From positions 124,001-188,000 of the forward strand of contig BCIM01000013.1 of the NCBI GenBank assembly GCA_039545315.1: a stretch of 64,000 nucleotides of DNA, read 5' to 3'. A program made the translations under genes and the position numbers. Under the pieces are notes generated by a model. That model searched no databases. It worked only from the letters and a program-made list of their open reading frames with translations, and was not told the DNA's origin. The stretch is from Kondoa malvinella. Its lineage: Eukaryota > Basidiomycota > Agaricostilbomycetes > Agaricostilbales > Kondoaceae. This document shows positions 39,893-52,352 of this stretch, piece by piece (the stretch's first letter is position 1; every line of letters starts with the position of its first letter).

Positions 39893-41723
39893 ATGGCTGC
39901 ACCTCAAGCCAGCACTTCTCAAGCTTTACCTGTTGCTCCTCTTGAAGCATCAAAGAAAGCTTCAGCGAAAGTAACGCACAGCATCTTGTACATAGACATG
40001 TGCTGATGAGCATATCTCGCAGAAACGCTTTTGCGTGGGCAACAATTGGGCAAAGAAAGTCACAGAGGTCAACCCGAATCCACTCAACGAGTTCGAAGCC
40101 AAGCTATCAAGCTACTTTTGTACGAAATGCGATGGCCGAGTAACGGAAGGTCAGCGACTTTAGATCTCCCAGTACTCGCATGTTGGCTGACGGAATGATA
40201 GGCTACACCATGCCGAACATCGGTAGAGCATTCAACAAAGTCGATGGCTCTCATCATTGGCAGACTTGTCCCATGACTCTGGTCGGCGGATTGACCCCTG
40301 CGAATCTAGCCTCTCGCGATGAGCTGTGTAGGGAAGAAGCAGCCCACATGGCCACATTAAAGCCTACCAATCCCAAGAAGCGAGAAACGAATGAGCCCTC
40401 GACCAGTTCAAGAAGCAAACGACGCAAGATTGAAGTCGCACCTTTGGCCAGTACCTCTACTCCTGTCGATCAATCGAGAGCTGGAACGCCTACTCTTTCA
40501 TCGTCTAGACTTCAGACACCTACTTTAGGCACACCAACTCTGCTTAGTCCTGAACCGGTCTCGCTTTCCTCCATCTCGCCTGGACCAGAAACAGGAGTAG
40601 AAGAGACGACACCCGAAATCATACGCTGTCTGTGTGATCATGCGCTAGAACATGGCTTTATGATGGCTTGCGACAAGTGTCGTGAGTTTCGTCTGGTCTA
40701 TGTGATTCAAAACCTGAGGTTATCTAGATACCTGGCAACATGGCCCGTGTATCGGATTGGAGAGCGAAGATCAGATACCCCGGCCTTACTACTGTCAATT
40801 CTGTGTTCCTCCCGAGTCTTATGCTCGGTATGTGTCTTCCGATTCAGATTGACGATTCCAGCTTATATTCCATATGCAGAGAAACGTCTTTCATGTCAAT
40901 GGTCGAAACCGGTCTCGCTGAACGGGGTGCACTCATCAACCCAGGATCAGGATTCAGCATGTTACTAGAAGCGGCAGAGGAAAAAGCTGGTTTACCTCGA
41001 CTTTATGATCCACCTTTGACGGCTCGGTCTGTGTTTTCGGATGGCACCAATAGTGCAGCCAGGACTCCGGCGACTACTACGATGCCTCCGCCTACGAAAG
41101 GTTTGGGTTGCGAGATGTGTCGGAAGGAATCAGAATTAGGTAGGCTGATTCTGAATTTTGTCATTTTCATAACTTAGTCCGGAGACTTGTCCTACAGCAT
41201 GGAGAGTAGGACCTGCTGGCAAAAGACTGCTGTGTCCAGGATGTGGAGAGGTATGGAAGTTGTGTAGGTCTGATACTTGAGCTAATGTGCAAGGCAGATC
41301 TGGTCCAAAACTCTCGCCAAGAAGCTCGATGTCTATGGGCTCGACTCTGACGAAGAAGCACTGGAAGACAAACAAGACTCTTTCTCTCATCTCGCTTTGC
41401 CTGAACCGCCCGCTTCCTTCAGTCAAAAGAAACCTTTCCTAACTACAGCCAAACCAAGAGGTCCGATCTATCAATCCCTTGAAGCGGCCTACCAGCATCA
41501 AACTGGTCCTTCTGAAAAGTACATTGCGCCCAAAGCTTTTGAGCAGATTGCGCTTGCTAGATTCTTGGAAAACTTGAACCCTGGCTTGGGTCAGACTGCT
41601 GGAACATTGATGGGTGCTGGGATCAAGTCTGAGGGCGACATCAAGCGTCTCCCTGCAGCTGCTTGGGATGATATCTGCCAGAACAGAGTGCGTTCGATCA
41701 TTGTTCCAAGGGAAATTGGCTGA
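39893..41723 (+). CDS. PHD-finger and GATA-type zinc-finger protein
   Basis: Probable transcription or chromatin regulator of about 510 residues. The start at 39893 reads MAAPQASTSQALPVAPLE; introns near 39969-40021 and 40151-40200 follow. An N-terminal Cys/His segment (SSYFCTKCDGR, HHWQTCPM) could form its own zinc site. After a Ser/Thr/Pro linker with a basic patch (SRSKRRKIE) a PHD finger reads CLCDHALEHGFMMACDKC, WQHGPCIGL and YYCQFC. A second finger CEMC...CPGC has 18 residues between the pairs and carries AWRVGPAGKRLL, the GATA-finger core; this spacing requires the intron ending at TACAG just before the Ala-Trp codons. The C-terminal part has GPIYQSLEAAYQ and ALARFLENLNPGLGQ and ends SIIVPREIG. 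I cannot name an orthologue. Confidence 0.82.
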
Positions 41724-41906
41724 TCGAAATTAGATTCGAGGTCTGTCTTCGCTCGACCATTTCTTGCTGGGCAAGGTCATAGGCGTATACATTGCGAAGC
41801 ACACATCTGTATAGACTACTGTAGCGATGTATCAGAGGGATTGAGATGTATTGAGTACTTCCGCTCGCTTCTTGTGCTGAAACAGCTCGTGTGCCTTCTG
41901 TTCAAG

Positions 41907-43476
41907 ATGTTCGATTTGGACGACATGGAGATTCCTGGTCTTACCTTGCTACAGCCCAAGCCGCAGCATGCTCTGCCTCTGCCGGTCGAAGTTCCCAAGC
42001 AACAAGTCGCTCAGTCGACATCCGATCAAACGCCCGCTATAGTTCCTGCAGCAATTGCGAAGCCTGTCCCCGCTATCATCGTGCCCGTTGCGCCTACTTC
42101 GGTGCCTGTGCAACCCGCTTTAGCCCCTTCAGTGCACATCAAGCCAAAACAAGAGGTTGCCGAATCAGCTGCTCTACCTGCGATGGATCAGCCCGCATCA
42201 GCTTCTACTTCGGCCGCGTCTACTACTCCCACTATACCTGTTCCAGCACCCCAAGCCAGTCTGGCAGTTCCTTTACTCAAGTTTCGCGTCAGAATGTCGT
42301 CGGGCTTCACAGTCGCACCTGCTCGTCAAGCGAACGCCAAGCTACAGCTGAATGGCGATCTCGATGCAATGATGCGAGACTGGACTCCAGAAGAGAAAGC
42401 AAGTCATAGGCGGATAGTCAAGTTTGAACGATCCAGCAAGGAGAATCTGATCGAGGTCTCTTTTCGCCCGCTTCCTCACGCTGAATACAAGACTGGGGAT
42501 CTGGTCATTAACTGTGTATCGAGGACGGATGAGGGTTCAGGCTTCTTTCATACCAGTACAGATATTATGCAGCTGCTGGAAGGGATTACTGGTACACCGC
42601 TTGAAGTTGATGTGATGAAACGGTATGCTCACTTGAATCATACCTGTGCAGTACTCATATATATAAGCAGACTTCGAGCTCACCTGCGACAACTACCTTC
42701 CAGCATGTTGAACCGCGGCGACAAAGTACATACGCATTTGATGCAAATGGGCGAGCCTGCACCGAGAAAGACTGATCAGAGTCTCAAAACATATCCCTTT
42801 CATACTCTCAAGGCTGCTTTGCATTTGCTGATCGAAAAGGTATGCGATCTCCTATTCAGTAGGTTGATTATTGGCTGAGATCTTTCGATGACAGTCATTC
42901 TGCGGACCTCGACCCATCACTGGCAGAACACCGCCCCCGAAGAGAGCAAAGCGAACGGCATCACCCACCAGCGAAAATGTAGCTCGATCACTCCTTCCGC
43001 CTCGCACTCCTCGTGCATCAACGCAAGCTGTAAGCCAGGAAAGCGCTGGTAGACCAAGTAGATCAGCTCGACAAGCAAGCCAAAAGAAGTACAACGAAGT
43101 CAACTCCGAGTCGGAACTGTCCGAACTCTCCCACAGCGAAGTGACAGATAATGCACCGCCGCCTATGAAACGCCCACGCACTCGATCTCGTTCATCATCA
43201 ATGTCTTCTGTCGACTCGGCCAAACAATTCGAAGCCCTAGCGGAATTTGCCAATTCCATCACGCTCGAGACATGGCTCAATAATCAAAGTGCTGGTCTGG
43301 GAACGTCCACTGCGGGTCTATTGAAACAGCATGGGCTGCATAGTCATAGTCAACTGTTGAGGTTCCAGCAGGCGAGTTGGTGGTTAGAGTTTATGGATTT
43401 GAAGTTAGCTGGAAAAGGATTGTCGGAATTGGATGAGTTCTTACTGAGGAAGACGGTCTTGACGGCTTTGTCGTGA
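41907..43476 (+). CDS. Medusa-like transcriptional regulator (DUF7082)
   Basis: The start at 41907 begins MFDLDDMEIPGLTLLQPKP; an in-frame Met at 41841 is less likely. A long Pro/Val/Ala linker precedes the conserved domain: WTPEEKASHRRIVKFERSS, NLIEVSFRPLPHAEYKTGD, then FFHTSTDIMQLLEGITG, and after an intron (about 42622-42671) LRAHLRQLPSSML and KTYPFHTLKAALHLLIEK. This order matches the domain of Medusa (MedA) proteins, which control conidiation and adhesion in ascomycetes. A second intron (about 42841-42895) leads to a basic Ser-rich C-terminal region (KRPRTRSRSSS) and a helical end RKTVLTALS. It follows the PHD-GATA gene by 183 bp on the same strand. The role in this fungus is inferred only. 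Confidence 0.8.
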
Positions 43477-44011
43477 TCCCTGGGTGAGTCAGATGGTGGC
43501 TAGTTATCCTGTGCTGATCTTTCTGTTGTTTCAGACTGTCCTTCATATTGCTTTGCCATGAGATGTAATTCTAGGTAAGCTAGCAGCTCATGTGCAGGGA
43601 TGTTAGCTGACCGCCACCAGTATCTGTATCTTACATTTGTCTGTTGTCACTGCCTGTCAAGCTAGTCAGACGTTACCATTGTTGTCCTGTTTCGCGGAGG
43701 AAGTTATCGGTTGGTGAGTGCTTTGCGGCCTATATGAGTACTTTGCTGATGCTGGATGCAGTGATATAGTTGGCTATAGGTCATCATTGATGGTCCTTCT
43801 GGTAGTCGCATGCAGATTACGGCCAGTACGGGAGTCGGAACAGATTTCAAAACAGCTCGCTGCTTTCCTCGCAAGAGATCGCGGTGCACTCCATTTCGCT
43901 TAAGCTCGTGCAACGTATACCAATGCTCTCGTGTCGAGTAGTCGACATGGGGGTCCCACTTCAGCGCCTGTTTTTGTGTTTTCGCGCCCCAGCATTTTCG
44001 TTTGACCCACC
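43477..44011. other. Intergenic region, Medusa-like to spartin-like gene
   Basis: About 535 bp with no recognisable gene or repeat; it should hold one 3' UTR and one promoter. Confidence 0.5.
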
Positions 44012-45741
44012 ATGGCGCAATTATTACTAGAAGCCCGCGAAGCTACGTTATCGTCTTTGAGCAATGGAGAAGTCAGCCCGTGAGCTCTGTTTCCCATTCA
44101 TTGCATCTGGACGTCATCGATGTAACATTTTCCTTCGGCCTTCAGGCTGGCCAGAGGATCGCTACAAGTGGCCGTTACACATGCAGACACTGCTCAAGGC
44201 AAGGAATCATTTCTCATCGTCAAAGTCGGAAGCGTAGAAGTCGCCTTGGCTTCTGGCATGCAGGTCATCACTCAAGGGGCTGCTTACATATGGCCCTATC
44301 GACCTCACGAAGACGCCAAGAAAGCCGCACCTGCTGGTGTACCGACCATGGAACAGGGAGGCTACGTCAAGCTCGAGCTAGGATCAGGCAGCGTGGAAGA
44401 ACGAGAGATGCTCGAATCTCTCCTTTCGGCGTACACTTCACTAGCGGACCCATCTCAGACTGACAATGGACATTCCCGTGCGTTTAGCGAGCAAGCTATG
44501 ATGTCAGCTAAGCATGCTTTTCAGGACTCGTGTTGATGGACGAATCGAACGGAGACATTGTTGGTGATCTGGCAATGCCCTTGAATGAGGAGAACGACCT
44601 ACAGAACAAGATTGATGCTGGCAATGACAAGGACCCAGTAGTTGTCAGCTTTGATGGCACGACAACACCGAACGGAACTCCCAATATTCAAGTCAATACT
44701 TTGGCCGACATCACTGCCAAGTATGGTCAATCAAACTCAAAGATTGTTGGTGGAGCAGAATATCTATCTAGAGGTACTTCAATCGCCATTAGCGTCAAAG
44801 CGTCTGCTGATTTATCATATCAGGAATTATATATGGAGCGGAAAAGCTGGGCTCAGGCATGTCATCAGCCGCATCAAGCTACACTACGAAAACTGCACCT
44901 ACAAAATCGCCTCTAGTCTTCTCGCCGACGGTCAAGACCGGATTAACTAAAGTACACGGCTTCTCCTCGAGCGCTTTCGAATTTACGAGTAGGACATTGA
45001 ACGCTGTCGTTGGTGTTGCTGGATCTGTGGGAACTCGTGTTGGAGGTATTGGAGCAAGCAAAACGAATAAGGACGGGTCTAACAAGCCGCCTGGTGCTGT
45101 AAGAGAATTCTTTGGTCGCGGAGCATCAGATGGCTGATTTTTGATGTTTTGTTGTAGGTCAGAAGCTTTATTGGTTCGAGCTTTACAGCTGTCAACACGC
45201 TTCTCGACTCTGCGGATGCAGCTGGCAAGCATCTTATGAGCACTGGAGGCGATGCTTCAGCAACTGTAGTCGGTCAGTGCATCTCTGCTCCCAATGAGCT
45301 GAAAGCTTACTCTGTAACTAGGACATCGCTTCGGTCCTGATGCCGCTCAAGCTTCACGACAAGTTTCTGGCTCGCTCAGACATGTCGTGGTTGTATATAT
45401 AGATGCGAAGGGGGTAGCAAGAAAAGCCTTGGTGAAAGGAGTGAGTCTTCCGTGATCAAGCATCCAATTTGTCTGAGCCTTTCTGTCTTAAGTTCGGCAA
45501 GAGTGCTGTAACAGCTCAATTCTCTAGCAATGGACAAAATGGCCAAATCGTTCTCCAGCCAGAAGTGGATGAGAAAGGCAATGCTGCCTCATACAGCGCA
45601 GGCGGCTCAGTGCCTCTAGGACAACCCAGCTATGTGCAAGACCCAGCCAATGTTCAAAGCGGATCTCCAGTCGGTTTCAAACCTACTCAGAACTCGAATG
45701 GCAAAATCGCTCCTCCAGTTCCGGCCAACAAGCCTTACTAG
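44012..45741 (+). CDS. Senescence/spartin-domain protein
   Basis: The start at 44012 begins MAQLLLEAREATLSSLSNGE, joined by an intron to LARGSLQVAVTHADTAQGKE. The N-terminal beta-rich half contains ESFLIVKVGSVEVALASGMQ and GAAYIWPYRP; the C-terminal half is the senescence domain of plant ERD7 and animal spartin, with TKVHGFSSSAFEFTSRTLNA, VVGVAGSVGTRVGGIG, SFIGSSFTAVNTLLDSAD and GHRFGPDAAQASRQVSGSLR. The Gly/Ala-rich amphipathic segments of this family bind lipid droplets and membranes. No MIT domain is seen at the N-terminus, unlike animal spartin. It ends PVPANKPY, 35 bp from the stop codon of the convergent calpain gene. Confidence 0.85.
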
Positions 45742-45776
45742 GGACGAGTCACCAAAAGAGATGTGTATATTGTCAT

Positions 45777-48700
45777 TTAGAGTACATGTAGTTTCAACTT
45801 GACGTCAGAATACACGATCAACCGTACACCAATCGGATCTGGACCCATTGAGCCCCTGACATTTGGATGCAGTGAATAGCCTATTGAGAACTTATAAGCT
45901 TTCTTTCTTGTCTGTGTTCTAGACTTACCGTGCTCGTTCGCTGCTACGCTGCATAAAGGTAGCACCAGCCCGCAGACAGCATTAGACGGAGGTCCACTTG
46001 TAGCCAGAGCACGACCTGGGTCTGATGTGCCAGATCCTTTGTGTAAGCTCAATACGGTTTTGGGTCGCCTTCGAGAGTCTTTGTATTGCATTCGCGCTCT
46101 AGATGACACTAGCTGTCAGCTACCGTGGAAATATGAGCGCGACGCCTACATGAGGGAGACAGCCGAAGTTGTTTGCAGCCTGAAGATCACAGGATGGGCA
46201 GCTGATCTTTACAGCATGATAAGCACAATCAGCTCTCTTCTGAGCAGAGCAGACAGGCGTTTGCTTACATCTCTGCCTCTACCTTTTGCACATACATGCC
46301 GCTGCCTTCTGCTAGTATAGGGGATAGCTGGACCGACATCGAACTTGATGCAGTCAAGCTGAAGGCGCCGTCCTCTCCCGAAGTGAAGGTCGAGCTGACG
46401 ACCGCGTATTGTCCAGCTGCATGTCACGTCAGACACGTCCTATGATTGTCAAGAGCGCTGACGAAATAGTGAGGTTGCAGAACATGAGGCTAGCCCGTGG
46501 CTGTACGGCCCTGAATCTGCAACAGTATTGCGACGGTCGAGTCTGTGGGTCCACGTGTCAGCTGAAATCAATGGAACAACGCAAGCCGAGCTTACTCTGA
46601 TATTCGCGAGCTCGAGCGAACTACCGCAACATGCACGGCTCGTTCCCGAGAGGCTTCTAGTTTGACCGACAGATCTGCCGTCTCTGCTGAACGAGCTCCG
46701 GCCCTTGAGGCTATTGTCAAAAGATATTGAGGGTTCTGATAGAATGATGGGCTTTCGTGGTTTCCGCCAGCAGACGACGAAGACCAATTGCCTTTGACCT
46801 ACATGGCTTGTTGTTAGCAGTATGTTCGCCTCTGCGCAAAGCCACCGACCGACCTTTGCTTCAAACGTATAGCGGGAAGCAGTGCTTGTTATCTTCAAGG
46901 GCAAGTTAGCGTAGGCCACGACACTTGCATTCGTCTCTTGCACCGGACCCTCATATGATATCGTCAAGAGGTAGCGAGCTTGAGGCCGGGTAGCTAGAAT
47001 CCTGGTCTATGCCGAAGCAAAAATGAGACGGTATCTAGATACACACCGAGATGAACGTACTACACGGACATGGCTGTTGCTATATGTTTCCTGCAGCAGA
47101 CCCAATCAGTAATCGAGAAGAAGGAATGGATAGTCATACCACTGAGCGCATGACGGGTTTGTGAAGGGGCTCTCCAACACCGCCATCTGGAATAGCTGAG
47201 AGCGACAGCCAGCTTTGATCCGCCTTTTCGTGAGCATGACGCCAGCTCAGTAGCCAGATCTCTTGTTCGGTTTCTAGTGTGGCCGATGGCCCCAATGTCA
47301 GCTGGAATGACACGCTTTCGGCTATGGAGGTATTTCAACAGCGTACGAGAACAAAGCTGGCTGCAACTCACTACTCTTCAGAGAGCTGATAGCACAGTAG
47401 GTCAGTATTGCAGCGAGATTCATGAGGAGGGACAGACAAGTGCACGGGTACAGGCTGTTCGGAGAACATTTGTGGATCCCAATTGGCGTAGATAGTATGA
47501 AACTGCGTGCACATGACTTCCCAATCGACCCAATACGCAGCTTCGCCTTGTGCATTGTCGATAGGCCAAGGGTTGTATAGTAACACCTCGCGATAATCAT
47601 CGCGAACTCGCATATCTGATCAAGCTGATCAGCAAAGAATGGATTGATTGCACTCGCTGGGACATACCTAGGATGGCATAGGCGTGCTTTTTGACCAAAT
47701 TGTTTGCTTCCATAAAAGGGTTCAATTCTGCCTTTGTACCAGCGGTCAGCAGACAGCGACCTGTGTACTTCAGCAATTGCCGATGCCTCATCGCCCGGTG
47801 GACTTACCTTCAAGGTGATTCTGATATAGTCGATCCCAAACTTTCTCCCTAGGAAAGAACCCTCTGCCAAGCATTCAGCTCGTACACCTCAGCTTGACTT
47901 GTGACTTACTGCTGCAATGGAAACTCTTCTGGCAGCCAGCCTGTGAGAAGACTGGAGAGAGGTTTAAAAAACCGGGCCTCGGCAACTAGCATAGCACGCA
48001 CAACAAATCCAGATTGGAATTGCTAGAACAAGTCAGGAAGGTGCAAGAGAGGTATGTGACGAGCGTACGAGCCTGCCGCATGATATCCAGAACGCAATTT
48101 GAAGTACTAAATTTCGACAAGGTTGGACATGCTTGGACAGAACCTCGAGTTCAGACTTACCCCCTTTTCCACGAGGGCTGGCCAAGCGGTATCATCGACA
48201 CACCTGACTGTCTGAAGCTTCGCATCCCTCGACACGGGCAGATAGTCATCGATCACTGGTAGAGGTGTACTTGAGCCCGTTTCATATCGCACAACCAAAG
48301 CATCTACCTATAGTCCGCCTGCAGCCGTTATGATACAAGCAGAGAGCGTATGCACCATTGGAAGACGTCTTCTCTAGACCACCGGGACTCAGAATGCATG
48401 ATATGGCCAGCTGTAAAGCACAAGTCTCGGAAAGCCTGTACATAAAGCCTTGCATACGTACAGAGGTGCCGAAGCGAAAATTGTGCTCCACGCAGACAGC
48501 CAGACTGGCAACGACTGAGCAATTGGATAATTGGCCTTGATAGATGTCGCTGCCGCGTAGCTTTCGATCGCTGACTAGCGAAGCAGCCAGATGTTTCAGC
48601 CTCTTCCAGCCACCATGATACTCTTGCTGTGCAGCAGAGAGTGGCAGCAGACCAGCAGGGTCACTTCGTTCAACGTCAGCGGAAAGTGCGATCAGGATCG

Positions 48701-49194
48701 GCAAACAATACCTGTACAGAGCGGTCTCATATAGCTCATATGGCAGGGAGGTATCTTGATAGGGAGGTAGGCGTGTGCTATGGTATGTAGAGGACAGAGA
48801 AAGCACCTCGTTCTGTCGGTCTATTCGATGCCCGCGTCAGCTGTACAGATCCTTAGACAGAGGATCCTGCTTGCCTTGCGACAATATATCTGCTTCAGTG
48901 TACCTCAGATCTTTGCGCAGTGCCTTGAGCCTTTCAGCGCGTTGCAGCACTTTGGCAGAAGAAGCCTTGACTTGGGCCTTTTGCGCTTCTTGCACTGGTG
49001 CAATCTTGAGTACTTCGAGGTACAGCCGAGCAGCTTGTATGTAAGATTGGAAAGCCTTGTCATACTGGCTGGCCTGCTCGTTTTGATTTGCTTTGTCCGC
49101 TGCCAGCTGCGAGCCAGAACATGAACCCAAGATGTTTGGCGCGCGCAGAACAGCTACGTACGTCTGCTTCTCTCAGCTTCGTACGCCAATCCAT
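45777..49194 (-). CDS. MIT-domain calpain-like cysteine protease (RIM13/PalB, calpain-7 type)
   Basis: Intracellular cysteine protease; fungal members cleave the pH-response factor Rim101/PacC on ESCRT-III platforms. The start at 49194 reads MDWRTKLREAD, joined by an intron to an MIT domain (KANQNEQASQYDKAFQSYIQ, AARLYLEVLKIAP). The protease core has the active Cys in QGQLSNCSVVASLAVC (Cys codon 48519-48521), the active His in NLVKKHAYAILGM and the active Asn in VLLYNPWP, so the triad is complete. A Trp-rich block YWVDWEVMCTQF and two beta-rich C2-like domains follow (AYANLPLKITSTASRYTFEA; GLVLPLCSVAANEHG). It ends SDVKLKLHVL, stop 45777-45779. Many small introns divide it, and the middle exons are only approximately placed. 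Confidence 0.85.
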
Positions 49195-49433
49195 CTCTCC
49201 GGAGCTAGACAACAAGCTGGGAAGGCGTATAAGCTGTTTTCGACAGAGCGCAATTGGTCACAGCGTCATGACATGGGGAAAGCGAGATACTATCGGAGGA
49301 AACAGTGCAGGTATACAATGAATACGTGATTACAACAGAGAACACCTAATAATAAATCATATGAACTGAAAACCCTTGTTTGTAATGCTGATGTTTTTGC
49401 GACTGTCGACCAGCTCATTTGAACCAAAACCAA

Positions 49434-51502
49434 TCAGAAGAGCGCGAAGAGGTGACCATGTGGATCTGGACCAGATTGACCGTATTGCTCTTGCGTCTCG
49501 GGATACTGAAGCGCAGGTGTGAGCGGGATCAAATCACGACTGGAACTTGACTTACGGATTCAAAGGCAGAAGCATCTCCTTCTCCTGCCACACGAGGTAC
49601 GTATGGTGCTGGAATCTCTTTGCGATACAATCGCTCCCAGTCTACCTCGCCACTGCAGAAACTTCATCAGTCCATGATCCGTATTGGGAAGGGATAACGT
49701 ACAACCACGTGTGCGCAAACACATCTCGCGAACCATTGGCAAGATTACCATATCGCTTTGTAAGATCGGAAGTCAACAGATTTCGAAGTAGATCTTTTGC
49801 TTCGATAGTGAAGTAGGCTGGATATCGGATCTTGCCAGCAATGATCTTTTCATACAGCCTCATTGGGTTAGAATCTGGTGCAAATGTGAGGACAGTTCGT
49901 CAGACAGAGCAGCAAACTGACCTTCTGTGAAGAACGGCGGATAACCAGCCAACATCTCGAACATGAGCACACCTAGCGCATACCAATCTACGCTCTTGTT
50001 GTACCCTCTCGACTGGACAATTTCGGGCGCGAGGTAGTCTGGGGTACCACAAAGCGTCCATGTGATGTCTGGAACGTATTTTGCGAAACCGAAATCGGTG
50101 ACTTTGATGTGCCCATCTGAAGCCAGGAGGATGTTTTCAGGCTTGAGATCGCGATAGATGATGTCGAGCGAATGGAGGTAGTCGAGAGCAAGTGCTACTT
50201 CTGCAGCAAAGAACTTTGCGACCGGATCAGGGAAACGCTAGCACAATATTAGCTTTCACTACTTTTCGCTCTCTCTCGAAAGCGACATACCTGTGATTTT
50301 CTCAACAGACTGAACAGCTCTCCACCGCTCACAAAGTCCATTACCATGTACAGGTTCCGCGCGTCTTTGAAAGTGCCCCACAAATTGACCAAGAATGGAT
50401 GTCTGACCCGCTCCAACATTTCCCTCTCCGAATTGGTATGCTCTACCTGCTTCATCTGCACCACCCGATCTTTATTGAGCACTTTGATAGCGTAGAAGCG
50501 GGTATTGTGCTGCGACCGAACAAGATGTACTCGACCGAAAGAACCCGTACCGAGGGTTCGGATAAATCTGAAGTCGCCTAAAGCATACCGCGAGGCTGTC
50601 TTTCGTTTACTACTGGTAGTCGAAAGCGAGGGAGAAGAGAAAGTCTGGGTCGAGCTAGAGTATTCTTGTGCCATTTGAACAGACGCGGGTTTGCCAATTT
50701 CTGCTGCTGGTGCTAAAGCTCGCAGTGCGTTGTGCTGATGCGATACTGTGGTTGCAGGTTGAACTCTCGACCCGTATGCGGACGCATGGACTTGTTGACC
50801 GGCATCGGGTATAGATGAATAGTCTGTAGCTAGATTGCTCATTTGGCCTGCGATGTCGCCATGCATATAGCCGTTTTGCTGCTGTTGCATCTCGCTGGAA
50901 CCGAACTTGGACCCGGACGACATTGTAGTAGCTCCTGATGACGATCGCTCATTCGGGTCTTGATCGTTATACAATACATTATCGGATTGTTCTGAGCCCA
51001 TAGAGGATGTTCTGCGATATTGCGGCTGAGGTTGGTAGGTTGTATCGACTGGAGGTGGGATCGGCCTCTTTAGTGCTCCGCGTTGAGATTCGCTTGTCTT
51101 TGGACGGACAATTTCAGCTGCAGAGGTATAGGTAGAATGCGCTGGTTGTATCGGATATTGAAATGCATCTGGCATATATTCTTGTCCGCTAGCTGAAGCG
51201 CTGTGCACATACGACTGGTATTGAGGTTGAGACACCGCTTGTGTGTGATGATATGCCTGTTGCTGTGGAATGGCCGATGTTTGCTGTACGCCAGGATATT
51301 GGCCGTCTTGCGAGTAGGGTGGATAATGAGCTGCTGATTGGTTCGATGCAGTATACTGCTTGCTAGCAACGTTTATTGGCGCTTGTACAACGGCTGTAGG
51401 TGACGAAATTGTAGAAATGTCTAAACCGGTTGATGGGGGAGGAGGCCTTGCTGGACTGCTTGGGGCCGCTGGAACTGCTTTCTTGCGAGATAGAAAAGGC
51501 AT
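49434..51502 (-). CDS. cAMP-dependent protein kinase catalytic subunit
   Basis: PKA catalytic subunit, which phosphorylates R-R-x-S/T targets when cAMP frees it from the regulatory subunit. The long N-terminal extension (about 270 residues, Gln/Pro/Ser rich, from [20 protein letters not shown]) is a common fungal feature. The kinase core begins [20 protein letters not shown] with [20 protein letters not shown] (ATP Lys). It continues [42 protein letters not shown] (activation-loop Thr) and [14 protein letters not shown]. After small introns come the AGC tail pieces [17 protein letters not shown] and [12 protein letters not shown]. It ends HGHLFALF, stop 49434-49436. All catalytic residues are present. 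It shares orientation with the calpain gene, 240 bp upstream of it. Confidence 0.95.
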
Positions 51503-52352
51503 CGTGACCGAAAGAAAGCAAAAAGCTCAAGCCAAATCTTGCAAAATATCGATTGATTGCCCGACCGGCGGAAGTTCTTGTCGCTTGTTTTACAGAGACT
51601 TTGGGTTGTTATGAGACAAGCTGTGTATGATCTTCTTGTACAAGATGGCAAACAGGCGGAATTGTACAATTGTAGTACATAAACAAGCCGCAAATGGAAA
51701 TGGCGAGCCGCTCGACGAATCTTTTGATCAGCCGAACAGCGATTGCTTCACAGAATCGTATAACAGCCTGCTGCAGCACAGCAGGTTTTTAGTCCTTTGG
51801 TATAAAACGCGGATTTGGTTGGTCAGGTCCAGGTGAGTTTGCCGGCGCATAGCATGCCAGTGCGCTGTTGTTCCTGTCATGCACTGTCAATTGAGGCGAC
51901 TTTGACTCGCCGAGATGCTCACAGCTGTCTGTCTGTCTGTATTCCAAATTGCCAGAAGCCTTGAACTCCGCAAAGTGTCTCTCCCTTTCGATCGCGACTA
52001 TCAGAATCCCGCCGAGGGCTGCAGACTCTGCTGGAGTAGTCGTTCAGTCCCTGTGCAACGACGATCTTGAGCTGGTCCGCCAATTCGCCGTCAAAGAGTC
52101 CTCGTTCAAAGATCCTCAACGGAGCGCTGGACAAAGCTTGTTAAGGCCGGGCAAGACGCAAGAATCTGTTGCTGCTGCTGCTCAAGCCCTTCGTTGAAAC
52201 AAAGCATCCAGCACACAGTTCTATTCTTTGTCTCCAAAATTCGGCTCATGCAAATCTGGGAGAAGCAAATTGTGCTCGCCTGATCGCCGTGGTGATATCT
52301 TTGGTCTATCTGATACCCGCTTTGCTCGGTAAAAGGTCAGAAAGAAAGAATC
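51503..52352. other. Divergent region with a doubtful plus-strand coding stretch
   Basis: About 850 bp between the divergent PKA and histidine kinase genes. The plus strand from about 51950 to 52197 has an 82-codon stretch with protein-like content (DDLELVRQFAVKESSFKDPQ, LLRPGKTQESVAAAAQALR, then stop). It has no in-frame ATG, so it is either an exon of an unseen small gene or chance. Nothing else is recognised. Confidence 0.4.
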
